DNA of 7,504 bases from Gammaproteobacteria bacterium (GCA_024762755.1 JANTGX010000104.1:1-7504), one strand, 5' to 3'; shown: positions 1-6,796, counted from the stretch's first letter. Numbers and translations are program-made. The notes: generated by a model from the sequence alone, not told the origin.

Positions 1-12
1 CCCCGACTGCGG

Positions 13-18
13 TATAGT
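13..18 (+). promoter_or_regulatory. Putative -10 box of the amt promoter
   Basis: TATAGT matches the sigma70 -10 consensus at five of six bases and is followed directly by a GC-only stretch (GCGCGCC, 19-25). The matching -35 box would lie left of the window edge, so the promoter cannot be confirmed. If it is real, transcription would begin near position 25 and leave a leader of about 80 bases before the amt start. Confidence 0.4.
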
Positions 19-31
19 GCGCGCCTTTGAT

Positions 32-60
32 GCCCCAAGGCGTTGATCGCCGGCGGGGGT
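32..60 (+). other. Small potential hairpin in the amt leader
   Basis: GGCG (39-42) can pair with CGCC (48-51) around the loop TTGAT. An outer stem, CCCC (33-36) with GGGG (56-59), could stack on it across an internal loop. No T-tract follows, so this is not an intrinsic terminator. It may be a leader structure or chance pairing in GC-rich DNA. Confidence 0.2.
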
Positions 61-106
61 TCGCAATGGCCGGTTTCTTCGCTGGCGTAAGCAGACGAGG
101 TATTCC

Positions 107-1303
107 ATGGAATCGCTCAAGGCGGGTAGTGACGTCCTGTTCATTCTGCTCGGCGCCATCATGGTGCTGGCCATGCACGCGGGGTTCGCCTTTCTCGAGG
201 TGGGCACGGTGCGCAAGAAGAACCAGGTCAACGCCCTGGTGAAGATCATCACCGACTTCGCCGTCTCCACCATCGCCTATTTCTTCATCGGCTACGGCAT
301 CGCCTACGGCATCGGCTTCATGGACGGCGCCCAGGCCCTGACGGAGAAGAACGGCTACGAGCTGGTGAAGTTTTTCTTCCTGCTCACCTTCGCCGCGGCC
401 ATCCCGGCCATCATCTCCGGCGGCATCGCCGAGCGCGCCCGCTTCAATCCCCAGCTGGCGGCCACTTTCCTCCTCGTGGCCCTGGTCTATCCCTTCTTCG
501 AGGGCATGACCTGGAACGGCAACTTCGGCATGCAGGAGTGGATCGCGGCCACCTTCGGCGCCGAGTTCCACGACTTCGCCGGTTCCGTGGTGGTGCACGC
601 CATGGGCGGCTGGATCGCCCTCGGCGCGGTGCTGCTGCTCGGCGCGCGCCACGGGCGCTACGCCAAGGACGGCAGCATCGCCGCGCATCCGCCGTCCAGC
701 ATCCCCTTCCTCGCCCTGGGCGCCTGGATCCTGACCGTGGGCTGGTTCGGCTTCAACGTCATGTCGGCGCAGACCATCGACGCGGTCAACGGCCTGGTGG
801 CGGCGAACTCCCTGATGGCCATGGTGGGCGGTATCCTCGCCGCCCTCGTTGCCGGGCGTAACGATCCGGGCTTCGTCCACAATGGCCCGCTGGCCGGTCT
901 GGTGGCCGTGTGTGCCGGCTCCGATCTCATGCACCCGGTGGGTGCGCTGATCACCGGCGCGGTGGCCGGCGGCCTGTTCGTCTGGACCTTCACCCTGGCA
1001 CAGAACAAATGGCGCATCGACGATGTGCTCGGCGTCTGGCCCCTGCATGGACTGTGCGGCGCCTGGGGCGGCATCGCCGCCGGCATCTTCGGCCTCGAGG
1101 CCCTCGGCGGTCTGGGCGGCGTGAGCCTGCCGGCACAGATCGCCGGTACCCTGATCGGCGTGGCCATCGCCCTCACCGGCAGCTTGGTGGTCTACGGCCT
1201 GCTCAAGCAGACCGTGGGCATCCGCCTGAGCCAGGAGGAGGAATACCAAGGCGCCGACCTGAGCATCCACCGCATCGAGGCCGAACCTCCCTACGACCGC
1301 TGA
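107..1303 (+). CDS. amt: Ammonium transporter, Amt family
   Basis: Inner-membrane channel that takes up ammonium. The 398 residues are almost all hydrophobic helices, consistent with the usual 11 membrane segments. The family signature DFAGSVVVHAMGG lies at 156-168. Aligning by eye to E. coli AmtB, the key positions are kept: Phe gate F95 and F216, the substrate-site residues W136 and S220, D156, and the twin pore histidines H164 and H314. The C-terminal tail (GIRLSQEEEY at 371-380, then GADLSIHRIE) is the conserved cytoplasmic segment that contacts PII/GlnK proteins in this family. The protein starts almost directly at helix 1, without the cleaved signal peptide of E. coli AmtB. The start ATG has GAGG (97-100) six bases upstream. 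No glnK lies downstream; the next gene is miaB, and what precedes amt is outside the window. The symbol amtB would also be defensible. Confidence 0.96.
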   Translation: MESLKAGSDVLFILLGAIMVLAMHAGFAFLEVGTVRKKNQVNALVKIITDFAVSTIAYFFIGYGIAYGIGFMDGAQALTEKNGYELVKFFFLLTFAAAIPAIISGGIAERARFNPQLAATFLLVALVYPFFEGMTWNGNFGMQEWIAATFGAEFHDFAGSVVVHAMGGWIALGAVLLLGARHGRYAKDGSIAAHPPSSIPFLALGAWILTVGWFGFNVMSAQTIDAVNGLVAANSLMAMVGGILAALVAGRNDPGFVHNGPLAGLVAVCAGSDLMHPVGALITGAVAGGLFVWTFTLAQNKWRIDDVLGVWPLHGLCGAWGGIAAGIFGLEALGGLGGVSLPAQIAGTLIGVAIALTGSLVVYGLLKQTVGIRLSQEEEYQGADLSIHRIEAEPPYDR

Positions 1304-1328
1304 GGGCGCGGGGGCGATGTGCTAGAAT
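1300..1328 (+). promoter_or_regulatory. Extended -10 promoter ahead of miaB
   Basis: TGCTAGAAT (1320-1328) is a full extended -10 element (TGn followed by TAGAAT, five of six to consensus). At 17-base spacing the -35 position reads CTGAGG (1300-1305), only three of six, and overlaps the amt stop codon; extended -10 promoters tolerate a weak -35. The bases just downstream are TGCGCTCC, a GC-rich discriminator. Transcription would start near 1335, giving a leader of about 25 bases. No terminator separates amt from miaB, so read-through from amt is also possible. Confidence 0.5.
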
Positions 1329-1340
1329 TGCGCTCCATTC

Positions 1341-1350
1341 TTTTGCAAAA
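1341..1350. repeat. 10-bp perfect palindrome TTTTGCAAAA in the miaB leader
   Basis: TTTTGCAAAA is self-complementary and sits between the putative transcription start and the miaB start codon, an AT-rich island in GC-rich DNA. It is too short and loopless to form an RNA hairpin. It could be a protein-binding half-site pair or simply a low-structure, A/T-rich translation-initiation region. Confidence 0.3.
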
Positions 1351-1360
1351 ATAGTGAGTC

Positions 1361-2710
1361 ATGGGGCGCAAGCTTTACATCAAGACCTTCGGTTGCCAGA
1401 TGAACGAGTACGATTCCGCGCGCACGGCGGAGCTGCTCGGTGAGAGCCATGGCCTCGAGCCGGTGGCCGCCGCGGAGGAGGCCGACGTCCTTCTGCTCAA
1501 CACCTGTTCCATCCGCGAGAAGGCGCAGGAGAAGGTGTTCTCCCTGCTCGGCCAATGGCGTGAATTGAAGCTGCGCCGCCCGGAGCTGGTCATCGGCGTC
1601 GGAGGCTGCGTCGCCAGCCAGGAGGGCGAGGCCATCCGCCAGCGTGCGCCCTTCGTCGACCTGGTGTTCGGCCCGCAGACCCTGCATCGGGTGCCGCAGA
1701 TGCTGCGTGACCTGCAGGCCGGCGGCGCCCCGGGCGTCGACATCACCTTCCCCGAGATCGAGAAATTCGACAACCTGCCCGAACCCGCCGCCTCCGGCCC
1801 CAGCGCCTTCGTCTCCATCATGGAAGGTTGCAGCAAGTACTGTACCTTCTGCGTGGTGCCCTACACCCGCGGCGAGGAGGTCAGCCGGCCCTTCGACGAC
1901 GTGCTGGCCGAGGTGGCCCAACTGGCGGCGCAGGGGGTGCGGGAGGTCAACCTGCTGGGGCAGAACGTCAATGCCTATCGCGGCGAGATGGCCGACGGCG
2001 ACACCGCCGACCTGGCCCTCCTCATCCACTATGTCGCCGCCGTCGAGGGGATCGAACGCATCCGTTACACCACCTCGCACCCGGTGGAGTTCAGCGACGC
2101 GCTGATCCAGGCCTATGCCGAGGTGCCGGCCCTGGTCAGCCACCTGCACCTGCCGGTGCAGAGTGGCTCGGACCGGATCCTGGCGCAGATGAAGCGCGGC
2201 CACACGGCGCTGGAATACAAGGCCAAGATCCGCGCCCTGCGTGCGGTACGGCCGGACATCAGCCTCTCCTCGGACTTCATCATCGGCTTCCCCGGCGAGA
2301 CCGAGGCCGACTTCCAGGCCACCATGGACCTGATCGAGGACATCGGTTTCGACCACTCCTTCAGTTTCATCTACAGCGCCCGCCCCGGCACCCCCGCCGC
2401 GGCCCTGCCCGACGATGTCGACCTGGCGGAGAAGAAACAGCGCCTGGCCATCCTGCAGACGCGTATCGGCGAGATGGCCGCCGGCATCTCCCGCGCCATG
2501 GTGGGCAGCGTGCAGCGGGTGCTGGTGGAAGGCCCCTCGCGCAAGGATCCCGCCCAGCTCGCCGGCCGCACGGAGAACAACCGGGTGGTCAACTTCGACG
2601 GCGACGCCGCCCTCATCGGTCGGTTCGTCGATCTGCGGATCACCGAAGCCCTGCCCAACTCCCTGCGCGGCGAGGCCCTGGCGGCCGACGACGTGGCCCA
2701 CTGCGCCTGA
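1361..2710 (+). CDS. miaB: tRNA-2-methylthio-N6-dimethylallyladenosine synthase MiaB
   Basis: Radical-SAM methylthiotransferase that adds the 2-methylthio group to i6A37 of tRNAs reading UNN codons. It acts after MiaA in the cytoplasm. The 449 residues have the full three-domain plan. The N-terminal UPF0004 domain carries the auxiliary-cluster cysteines C12 (KTFGCQMN), C49 (NTCSIRE) and C83 (GGCVAS). The radical-SAM domain has the CxxxCxxC triad C157, C161 and C164 inside EGCSKYCTFCVVPYTRG, followed by LLGQNVNAY and the SHLHLPVQSGS motif. A TRAM RNA-binding domain fills roughly the last 65 residues. TRAM, the NTCSIRE motif and the gene neighbourhood favour MiaB over RimO or MtaB. The leader has only a weak GTGAG (1354-1358) very close to the ATG. 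This is the first gene of the cluster that continues with phoH 22 bases downstream. Confidence 0.97.
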   Translation: MGRKLYIKTFGCQMNEYDSARTAELLGESHGLEPVAAAEEADVLLLNTCSIREKAQEKVFSLLGQWRELKLRRPELVIGVGGCVASQEGEAIRQRAPFVDLVFGPQTLHRVPQMLRDLQAGGAPGVDITFPEIEKFDNLPEPAASGPSAFVSIMEGCSKYCTFCVVPYTRGEEVSRPFDDVLAEVAQLAAQGVREVNLLGQNVNAYRGEMADGDTADLALLIHYVAAVEGIERIRYTTSHPVEFSDALIQAYAEVPALVSHLHLPVQSGSDRILAQMKRGHTALEYKAKIRALRAVRPDISLSSDFIIGFPGETEADFQATMDLIEDIGFDHSFSFIYSARPGTPAAALPDDVDLAEKKQRLAILQTRIGEMAAGISRAMVGSVQRVLVEGPSRKDPAQLAGRTENNRVVNFDGDAALIGRFVDLRITEALPNSLRGEALAADDVAHCA

Positions 2711-2721
2711 CACCCCTGCCC

Positions 2722-2735
2722 AAGAGTCCACCTTG
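2722..2735 (+). promoter_or_regulatory. Ribosome binding site and TTG start of phoH
   Basis: A partial Shine-Dalgarno, AAGAG (2722-2726), lies six bases before a TTG codon (2733-2735). From this TTG the frame reads LNQQPESSSFSLEPADNERL, which is where family homology begins. The frame stays open upstream to an ATG at 2415, but that stretch lies inside miaB in another frame and translates to Arg/Trp/Pro-rich junk, so TTG is the better start. Confidence 0.75.
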
Positions 2736-2758
2736 AATCAACAACCCGAATCCTCCAG
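2732..2758 (+). promoter_or_regulatory. Weak sigma32-like site at the phoH start
   Basis: CTTGAA (2732-2737) matches the heat-shock sigma32 -35 core. CTCCAG (2753-2758), 15 bases on, matches the CCCCAT -10 core at four of six. The E. coli ybeZYX-lnt genes are known to be heat-shock induced, which makes the site worth noting. Its transcription start would fall inside phoH, so it could serve only ybeY and the genes after it, unless the site is chance. Confidence 0.15.
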
Positions 2759-3755
2759 CTTCAGCCTGGAACCCGCCGACAACGAACGCCTGGCCAATCT
2801 CTGCGGCCCCTTCAACGAGAACCTGCGTCAGATCGAGGGGCGCCTCGGGGTGGAGATCAACAACCGCGGCAACCGCTTCAGCGTCATCGGTGACGCCCAC
2901 GCCGTGCGCGCCGCCGGTGAGGTGCTGCAGGGCCTCTACCTGGCCGCGGCGAGCGAAAACCTCTCGCCCAAGCGGGTGCATCTCTATCTGCAGGAGGCGC
3001 GCGTCGAGGCCCTGCTGGAACCGGAGGGCAAGGACGACGGCGCCGAGGTGGTGATCACCACCCGCCACGGCCAGGTGCGTGGGCGGGGCTTCAATCAGCG
3101 CCGCTACCTGCGCAACGTGGTCGGCAACGACATCAATTTCGGCATCGGCCCGGCCGGTACCGGCAAGACCTATCTGGCCGTGGCCTGTGCCGTGGAGGCG
3201 CTGGAGAAACAGACCGTGCGGCGCCTGGTGCTGGTGCGCCCGGCGGTGGAGGCCGGTGAACGCCTCGGCTTCCTGCCCGGCGATCTGGCGCAGAAGGTCG
3301 ATCCCTACCTGCGCCCGCTGTACGACGCCCTGTACGAGATGCTCGGCTTCGAGCGGGTCGACAAGCTCATCGAGCGCAGCGTCATCGAAGTGGCCCCACT
3401 GGCCTACATGCGCGGGCGCAGCCTGAACGAATCCTTCATCATCCTCGACGAGGCGCAGAACACCACCGTCGAACAGATGAAGATGTTCCTCACCCGCATC
3501 GGCTTCGGCTCCACCGCGGTGATCACCGGCGATGTCAGCCAGACGGACCTGCCCTCACGCACACAGTCCGGCCTGCGACACGTGATCGAGGTACTGAAGG
3601 ACGTGGAGGGCATCAGTTTCACCTTCTTCAAGGCCAAGGACGTAGTGCGTCACCCACTGGTGCAGCGCATCGTCACCGCCTACGACGAGTACGAGTCCGG
3701 ACTTACGGCGACGGAGGCGCCGGCCGGCAAGGCGGGGCCCACAGCTGCGCCATGA
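2733..3755 (+). CDS. ybeZ: PhoH-family NTPase YbeZ
   Basis: Cytoplasmic PhoH-like P-loop NTPase, the usual partner of the RNase YbeY encoded next. From the TTG start it is 340 residues, close to the roughly 350 usual for the family. An N-terminal KH-like RNA-binding region (about 10-75) includes LEPADNERLANLCGPF and RLGVEINNRG. The Walker A motif GPAGTGKT spans 139-146 with K145. The motif VRPAVEAGERLGFLPGD (168-184) is typical of PhoH. Walker B is FIILDEAQN (235-243) with D239 and E240, followed by the TGDVSQTDLP segment (265-274). The C-terminal tail (about 322-340) is Ala/Gly/Pro-rich and unconserved. The gene starts 22 bases after miaB, and its stop overlaps the ybeY start (ATGA), suggesting translational coupling. 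The biochemical role of YbeZ is still loosely defined; an RNA-linked ATPase or helicase role is inferred from the family. Confidence 0.95.
   Translation: MNQQPESSSFSLEPADNERLANLCGPFNENLRQIEGRLGVEINNRGNRFSVIGDAHAVRAAGEVLQGLYLAAASENLSPKRVHLYLQEARVEALLEPEGKDDGAEVVITTRHGQVRGRGFNQRRYLRNVVGNDINFGIGPAGTGKTYLAVACAVEALEKQTVRRLVLVRPAVEAGERLGFLPGDLAQKVDPYLRPLYDALYEMLGFERVDKLIERSVIEVAPLAYMRGRSLNESFIILDEAQNTTVEQMKMFLTRIGFGSTAVITGDVSQTDLPSRTQSGLRHVIEVLKDVEGISFTFFKAKDVVRHPLVQRIVTAYDEYESGLTATEAPAGKAGPTAAP
3752..3755 (+). other. ATGA stop-start overlap of phoH and ybeY
   Basis: The ybeY ATG (3752-3754) shares bases with the phoH TGA (3753-3755). The nearest Shine-Dalgarno-like sequence (AAGGCGGGG, 3729-3737) is about 14 bases away, too far to be efficient. 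Termination-reinitiation coupling is therefore the likely mode of ybeY translation. Confidence 0.85.
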
Positions 3756-4255
3756 GTCTTTCATTGACGGTACAGCGGGCCCTCGACGAGGCCGCCCATC
3801 CCTTCTTGCCCAGTGACGCGGACCTCACGCGCTGGGCCGAGGCCGCCTTTGCTGCGGCCGGCGGCGAGGGCGATGCCCACCTGACCGTGCGCCTGGTGGA
3901 GACGCCGGAGATCACCCGCCTCAACCGCGACTACCGGCACAAGGACCGGCCCACCAACGTGCTCTCATTCCCCTTCGCGCCGCCGCCGGGGCTGCCCGCC
4001 GAGGCCACCGCGGGCGAGCTGGGCGACATCGTCGTCTGCGCCCCGGTGGTGGAGCAGGAGGCCGCCGAGCAGGGCAAGCCCCTGGCCGCGCACTGGGCGC
4101 ACATGTTGGTGCACGGTACCCTACACCTGCTGGGATACGACCACGTGAGCCCGGCCGAGGCGGCGCAGATGGAGCCGCTGGAGCTGCGCGCCCTGGCCGG
4201 GCTGGGTATCGGCGACCCCTATGCCGTGGCCGACGCGACCGCCGATGCCACCTGA
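3752..4255 (+). CDS. ybeY: Endoribonuclease YbeY (rRNA maturation factor)
   Basis: Zinc-dependent single-strand endoribonuclease of the UPF0054 family, needed for 16S rRNA 3' end maturation and 70S ribosome quality control. It is 167 residues; E. coli YbeY is 155. The metal-binding H3XH5XH motif is intact at 121-131 (HGTLHLLGYDH; H121, H125, H131). Upstream is the conserved LNRDYRHKDRPTNVLSFPF stretch, containing R59, the position known to be catalytically important in E. coli. GELGDIVVCAPVV (88-100) is the expected central strand region. The last 15 or so residues (ending VADATADAT) are a low-complexity extension past the family core. It overlaps phoH by four bases and is followed 45 bases later by corC, matching the conserved order. 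Confidence 0.97.
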   Translation: MSLSLTVQRALDEAAHPFLPSDADLTRWAEAAFAAAGGEGDAHLTVRLVETPEITRLNRDYRHKDRPTNVLSFPFAPPPGLPAEATAGELGDIVVCAPVVEQEAAEQGKPLAAHWAHMLVHGTLHLLGYDHVSPAEAAQMEPLELRALAGLGIGDPYAVADATADAT

Positions 4256-4300
4256 TTCCCTTTACCTGAACCCTGACCAAGCAAGGCAGACCGACCCCGC

Positions 4301-5236
4301 ATGAACGACCGATCTAGTAGCGCCGCCGCCAATGGCGAGCGGCAATCCCGATCCTGGCTGGAGCGCCTGAGCCAGGCCCTGCTGCGCGAGCCGCAGGACC
4401 GTGAACAACTCACCGCGCTGCTGCGCGACGCCCAGCAGCGCAACCTGCTCGATGCCGGGGCGCTGGGCATGATCGAGGGGGTGCTCAATGTCTCCGACAT
4501 GCAGGTGCGCGACATTATGGTGCCGCGTGCGCAGATGGTGGTGGTATCCGAGGACGACACGCCGCAGGAGATTCTCGCCACCGCCGTCCAATCCGCCCAT
4601 TCGCGTTTCCCCGTGGTGGGCGACAACCGTGACGAGATCGTCGGCATCCTGTTGGCCAAGGATCTACTGAGCTATTGCAACCGCCTCGCCGCAGAACCCA
4701 GCGAACCTCCCCGCTTTGACCTGCGCGACCTGCTGCGCCCGGCGGTGTTCATCCCCGAGAGCAAGCGCCTCAACGTGTTGCTCAACGACTTCCGCAGCAA
4801 CCGTAACCACATGGCCATTGTGGTGGACGAATACGGTGGCGTGGCCGGCCTGGTGACCATCGAGGACGTGCTGGAGCAGATCGTCGGCGACATCGAGGAC
4901 GAGCACGACTACGACGACGAACACCACATCGTGCGCTTCGGTGAGCGCCACTACACGGTCAAGGCACTCACCCCCATCGAAGATTTCAACGCCTACTTCG
5001 GTACCGATTTCAACGACGAAGAATTCGATACGGTGGGCGGACTGGTGGTCAAGGCCTTCGGCCATCTGCCGCGGCGCGGAGAGGTCTGCACCCTGGGCCG
5101 CTTCCGTTTCGAGGTCCTGCGCGCCGACAGTCGACGCCTCCATCTTTTGCGCCTGACCCTCTTGCCGGAGGACGAGGCGCAGGAGGACAAGCCCGGCGAA
5201 GCGGCGCGGGAAGAGGTACGGAAAGACGACGCCTGA
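4301..5236 (+). CDS. corC: CorC/YbeX, CBS-domain protein of the HlyC/CorC family
   Basis: Soluble cytoplasmic protein linked to magnesium and cobalt handling. In Salmonella, CorC is associated with CorA-dependent efflux, and YbeX has since been tied to ribosome metabolism, so its exact job is uncertain. The 311 residues contain two CBS domains. CBS1 runs from about 70 to 130 (VRDIMVPRAQM; SAHSRFPVV; GILLAKDLL) and CBS2 from about 140 to 195 (VFIPESKRLN; MAIVVDEYGG; GLVTIEDVLEQIVGDI). An acidic linker (EDEHDYDDEHH) leads to a CorC_HlyC C-terminal domain at about 210-288 (DTVGGLVVKAFGHLPRRGE). There is no DUF21 membrane domain, which separates it from membrane-bound CorB/CNNM-type relatives. 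The charged tail after 290 is poorly conserved. The ATG follows a weak AAGGCA about 12 bases upstream. lnt begins two bases after its stop. Confidence 0.95.
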   Translation: MNDRSSSAAANGERQSRSWLERLSQALLREPQDREQLTALLRDAQQRNLLDAGALGMIEGVLNVSDMQVRDIMVPRAQMVVVSEDDTPQEILATAVQSAHSRFPVVGDNRDEIVGILLAKDLLSYCNRLAAEPSEPPRFDLRDLLRPAVFIPESKRLNVLLNDFRSNRNHMAIVVDEYGGVAGLVTIEDVLEQIVGDIEDEHDYDDEHHIVRFGERHYTVKALTPIEDFNAYFGTDFNDEEFDTVGGLVVKAFGHLPRRGEVCTLGRFRFEVLRADSRRLHLLRLTLLPEDEAQEDKPGEAAREEVRKDDA

Positions 5237-5238
5237 CC

Positions 5239-6753
5239 ATGCGCCTGTCGACGCTCTCCCCCTCGCCGCCGGCCCTGGCGGCTGTCGCCGCCGGCCTCGC
5301 CCTGCCGCTGGCCTTTGCCCCCTTCGGTCTGTTTCCCCTCGCCCCCCTGGCCCTGGCGGTGCTGTTCCATCTCTGGCGGGCGGTCAGCCCGCGGCGGGCC
5401 TTCTGGCTCGGTTATCTGTTCGGCCTCGGCTACTTCGGCTTTGGCGTCTCCTGGGTGGCGGTGAGCATGTACCGCTTCGGCGGCATGGGGGTGGTGCTCT
5501 CCGGCCTGGCGACGATCCTCTTCGTGCTGCTACTCGCGGCCTTTCCCGCCGCCGTCGGTGGTCTGTGGCGGCGCGGCTTCTCGGCCGTACGCCTGCCCCT
5601 CGCCCTGCTGCTCGCTCTGCCGGCCCTGTGGGTGTCACTGGAGTGGCTGCGCGGCTGGATCTTCACCGGCTTCCCCTGGCTGCTGGTGGGTTACAGCCAG
5701 ATCGATGCCCCGCTGGCCGGTCTGGCCCCCGTGCTGGGGGTATATGGCGTCTCCCTCGCTGTGGCGCTGAGTGCCGCCCTGCTGGTCTACGGCGTGGCCG
5801 TGCCGGCGCAGCGGGGTCGGGCCCTCGCGGCCCTCGTCCTGCTCTGGCTGTCGGCCGCCGGCCTGGGGCAGGTGGATTGGTCGCAGCCCGCGGGCGACCC
5901 TCTGCGCGCCAGCCTGATCCAGGGCAACGTGCCGCAGAACCTCAAGTGGCGGCCGGATCAACGCCAGCCCACCATCGATCTCTACACCCGCCTGTCGCGC
6001 GCGGCGTTCGCTGACAGCGATCTCATCATCTGGCCGGAGACGGCCCTGCCGGCCTACTATCACCAGGCGGAGCGCTTCCTGCGCGGGCTGGCGCAAGAGG
6101 CCGCACCGGCCACCCTGCTCACTGGTCTGCCGGTGCGTCCGGCCTCCGATCCCTCGCGTTACTACAACGCCGTGGTGGCCATGACCGAGCCGCCACAGTT
6201 CTACTTCAAGCGCCACTTGGTACCCTTCGGCGAGTACGTGCCCCTCAAGTCCCTGCTCGGCGGCCTGCTGGACATCCTGCACGTGCCCATGGCCGATTTC
6301 TCGCGCGGTGACGAGGACCAGCCTCCACTGGCGGTGGCCGGTCAGTTTCTCGCCGTTTCCATCTGCTACGAAGACGCCTTCGGCGAGGAGCTGATCCGTG
6401 CCCTGCCGGCGGCCACGGTGCTGGTCAACGTGAGCAACGATGCCTGGTTCGGCGATTCCCTGGCGCCGCCGCAGCACCTGCAGATGGCGCGCATGCGCAG
6501 TCTGGAGACGGCGCGGCCCATGTTGCGCGCCACCAACAACGGCATCTCCGCCATCATCGATCACCGCGGGCTGGTGCTCGCGCGCTCGCCGCAGTTTCGG
6601 GTCTTTTCCCTGCACGGCGAGGCCCAGCCGCGCCGAGGCGCCACGCCCTACGTGACCACGGGCAACGCCAGCGTACTGGGCCTGCTGGGACTGTGCCTGC
6701 TGCTCGCCGCTGCGCGTCGCCGGCATGGCGGTGAGCCCGCGCGGCGGGTATAA
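5239..6753 (+). CDS. lnt: Apolipoprotein N-acyltransferase
   Basis: Inner-membrane enzyme that transfers an acyl chain from phospholipid to the N-terminal cysteine of apolipoproteins, the last step of lipoprotein maturation after Lgt and LspA. It is 504 residues; E. coli Lnt is 512. Several membrane helices occupy about 12-210 (including SWVAVSMYRFGGM and LEWLRGWIFTGFPWLLVGYSQID), and a last helix lies at about 477-492. Between them is the periplasmic nitrilase-fold domain with an intact triad: E267 (WPETALP), K324 (FYFKRHLVPFGEYVP) and C376 (SICYEDAF). W237, E332, Y377 and E378 match further E. coli residues known to matter (W237, E343, Y388, E389). The conserved VSNDAWFG and QHLQMARMRSLETARP blocks follow. 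It starts two bases after the corC stop, with no good Shine-Dalgarno, so translation is probably coupled. It closes the conserved cluster. Confidence 0.97.
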   Translation: MRLSTLSPSPPALAAVAAGLALPLAFAPFGLFPLAPLALAVLFHLWRAVSPRRAFWLGYLFGLGYFGFGVSWVAVSMYRFGGMGVVLSGLATILFVLLLAAFPAAVGGLWRRGFSAVRLPLALLLALPALWVSLEWLRGWIFTGFPWLLVGYSQIDAPLAGLAPVLGVYGVSLAVALSAALLVYGVAVPAQRGRALAALVLLWLSAAGLGQVDWSQPAGDPLRASLIQGNVPQNLKWRPDQRQPTIDLYTRLSRAAFADSDLIIWPETALPAYYHQAERFLRGLAQEAAPATLLTGLPVRPASDPSRYYNAVVAMTEPPQFYFKRHLVPFGEYVPLKSLLGGLLDILHVPMADFSRGDEDQPPLAVAGQFLAVSICYEDAFGEELIRALPAATVLVNVSNDAWFGDSLAPPQHLQMARMRSLETARPMLRATNNGISAIIDHRGLVLARSPQFRVFSLHGEAQPRRGATPYVTTGNASVLGLLGLCLLLAAARRRHGGEPARRV

Positions 6754-6754
6754 C
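6749..6754 (+). promoter_or_regulatory. Possible -10 box for the dehydrogenase gene
   Basis: TATAAC matches the -10 consensus at five of six bases and overlaps the lnt stop codon (TAA, 6751-6753). At 18-base spacing the -35 position reads ATGGCG (6725-6730), only three of six. A short GC hairpin (CCCGC 6736-6740 with GCGGG 6744-6748) lies in the spacer and lacks a T-tract, so it is not a terminator. Confidence 0.25.
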
Positions 6755-6796
6755 GGCAGGTGGCGTGCGCGGGGCCGTTCCCGCCGGGCATTCGAC

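Noticed and set aside
67..83. Sigma54-like promoter before amt (TGGC, then TTCGCT)
   Set aside because: The GG-to-GC spacing is 11 rather than the required 10 bases and the -12 element is imperfect. The spacing of this promoter type is essentially invariant.
27..242. 71-codon ORF overlapping the amt start
   Set aside because: Out of frame with amt over most of its length, Arg/Trp/Ser-rich, with no good ribosome binding site.
1322..2731. 469-codon minus-strand ORF covering all of miaB
   Set aside because: It is antisense to a clear MiaB with intact motifs. GC-rich coding DNA leaves long open antisense frames, and the translation is His/Gly/Val/Asp/Gln-rich with no recognisable domain.
1828..2736. 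302-codon plus-strand ORF in a second frame of miaB
   Set aside because: Arg/Gly/Pro-rich off-frame reading of miaB; the MiaB frame carries the conserved motifs.
4935..4960. Acidic stretch of CorC as a novel metal-binding insert
   Set aside because: E. coli CorC has a similar Glu/Asp-rich linker at the same place after CBS2 (residues about 199-209 here), so it is a normal family feature.
5635..6726. 363-codon minus-strand ORF under lnt
   Set aside because: It is antisense to lnt, whose catalytic residues are all intact. The composition (Gly, Gln, His, Arg) is typical of a shadow frame.
6736..6748. Hairpin CCCGC-GCG-GCGGG as an lnt terminator
   Set aside because: It lies inside the lnt coding end, the stem is only 5 bp, and no T-tract follows.
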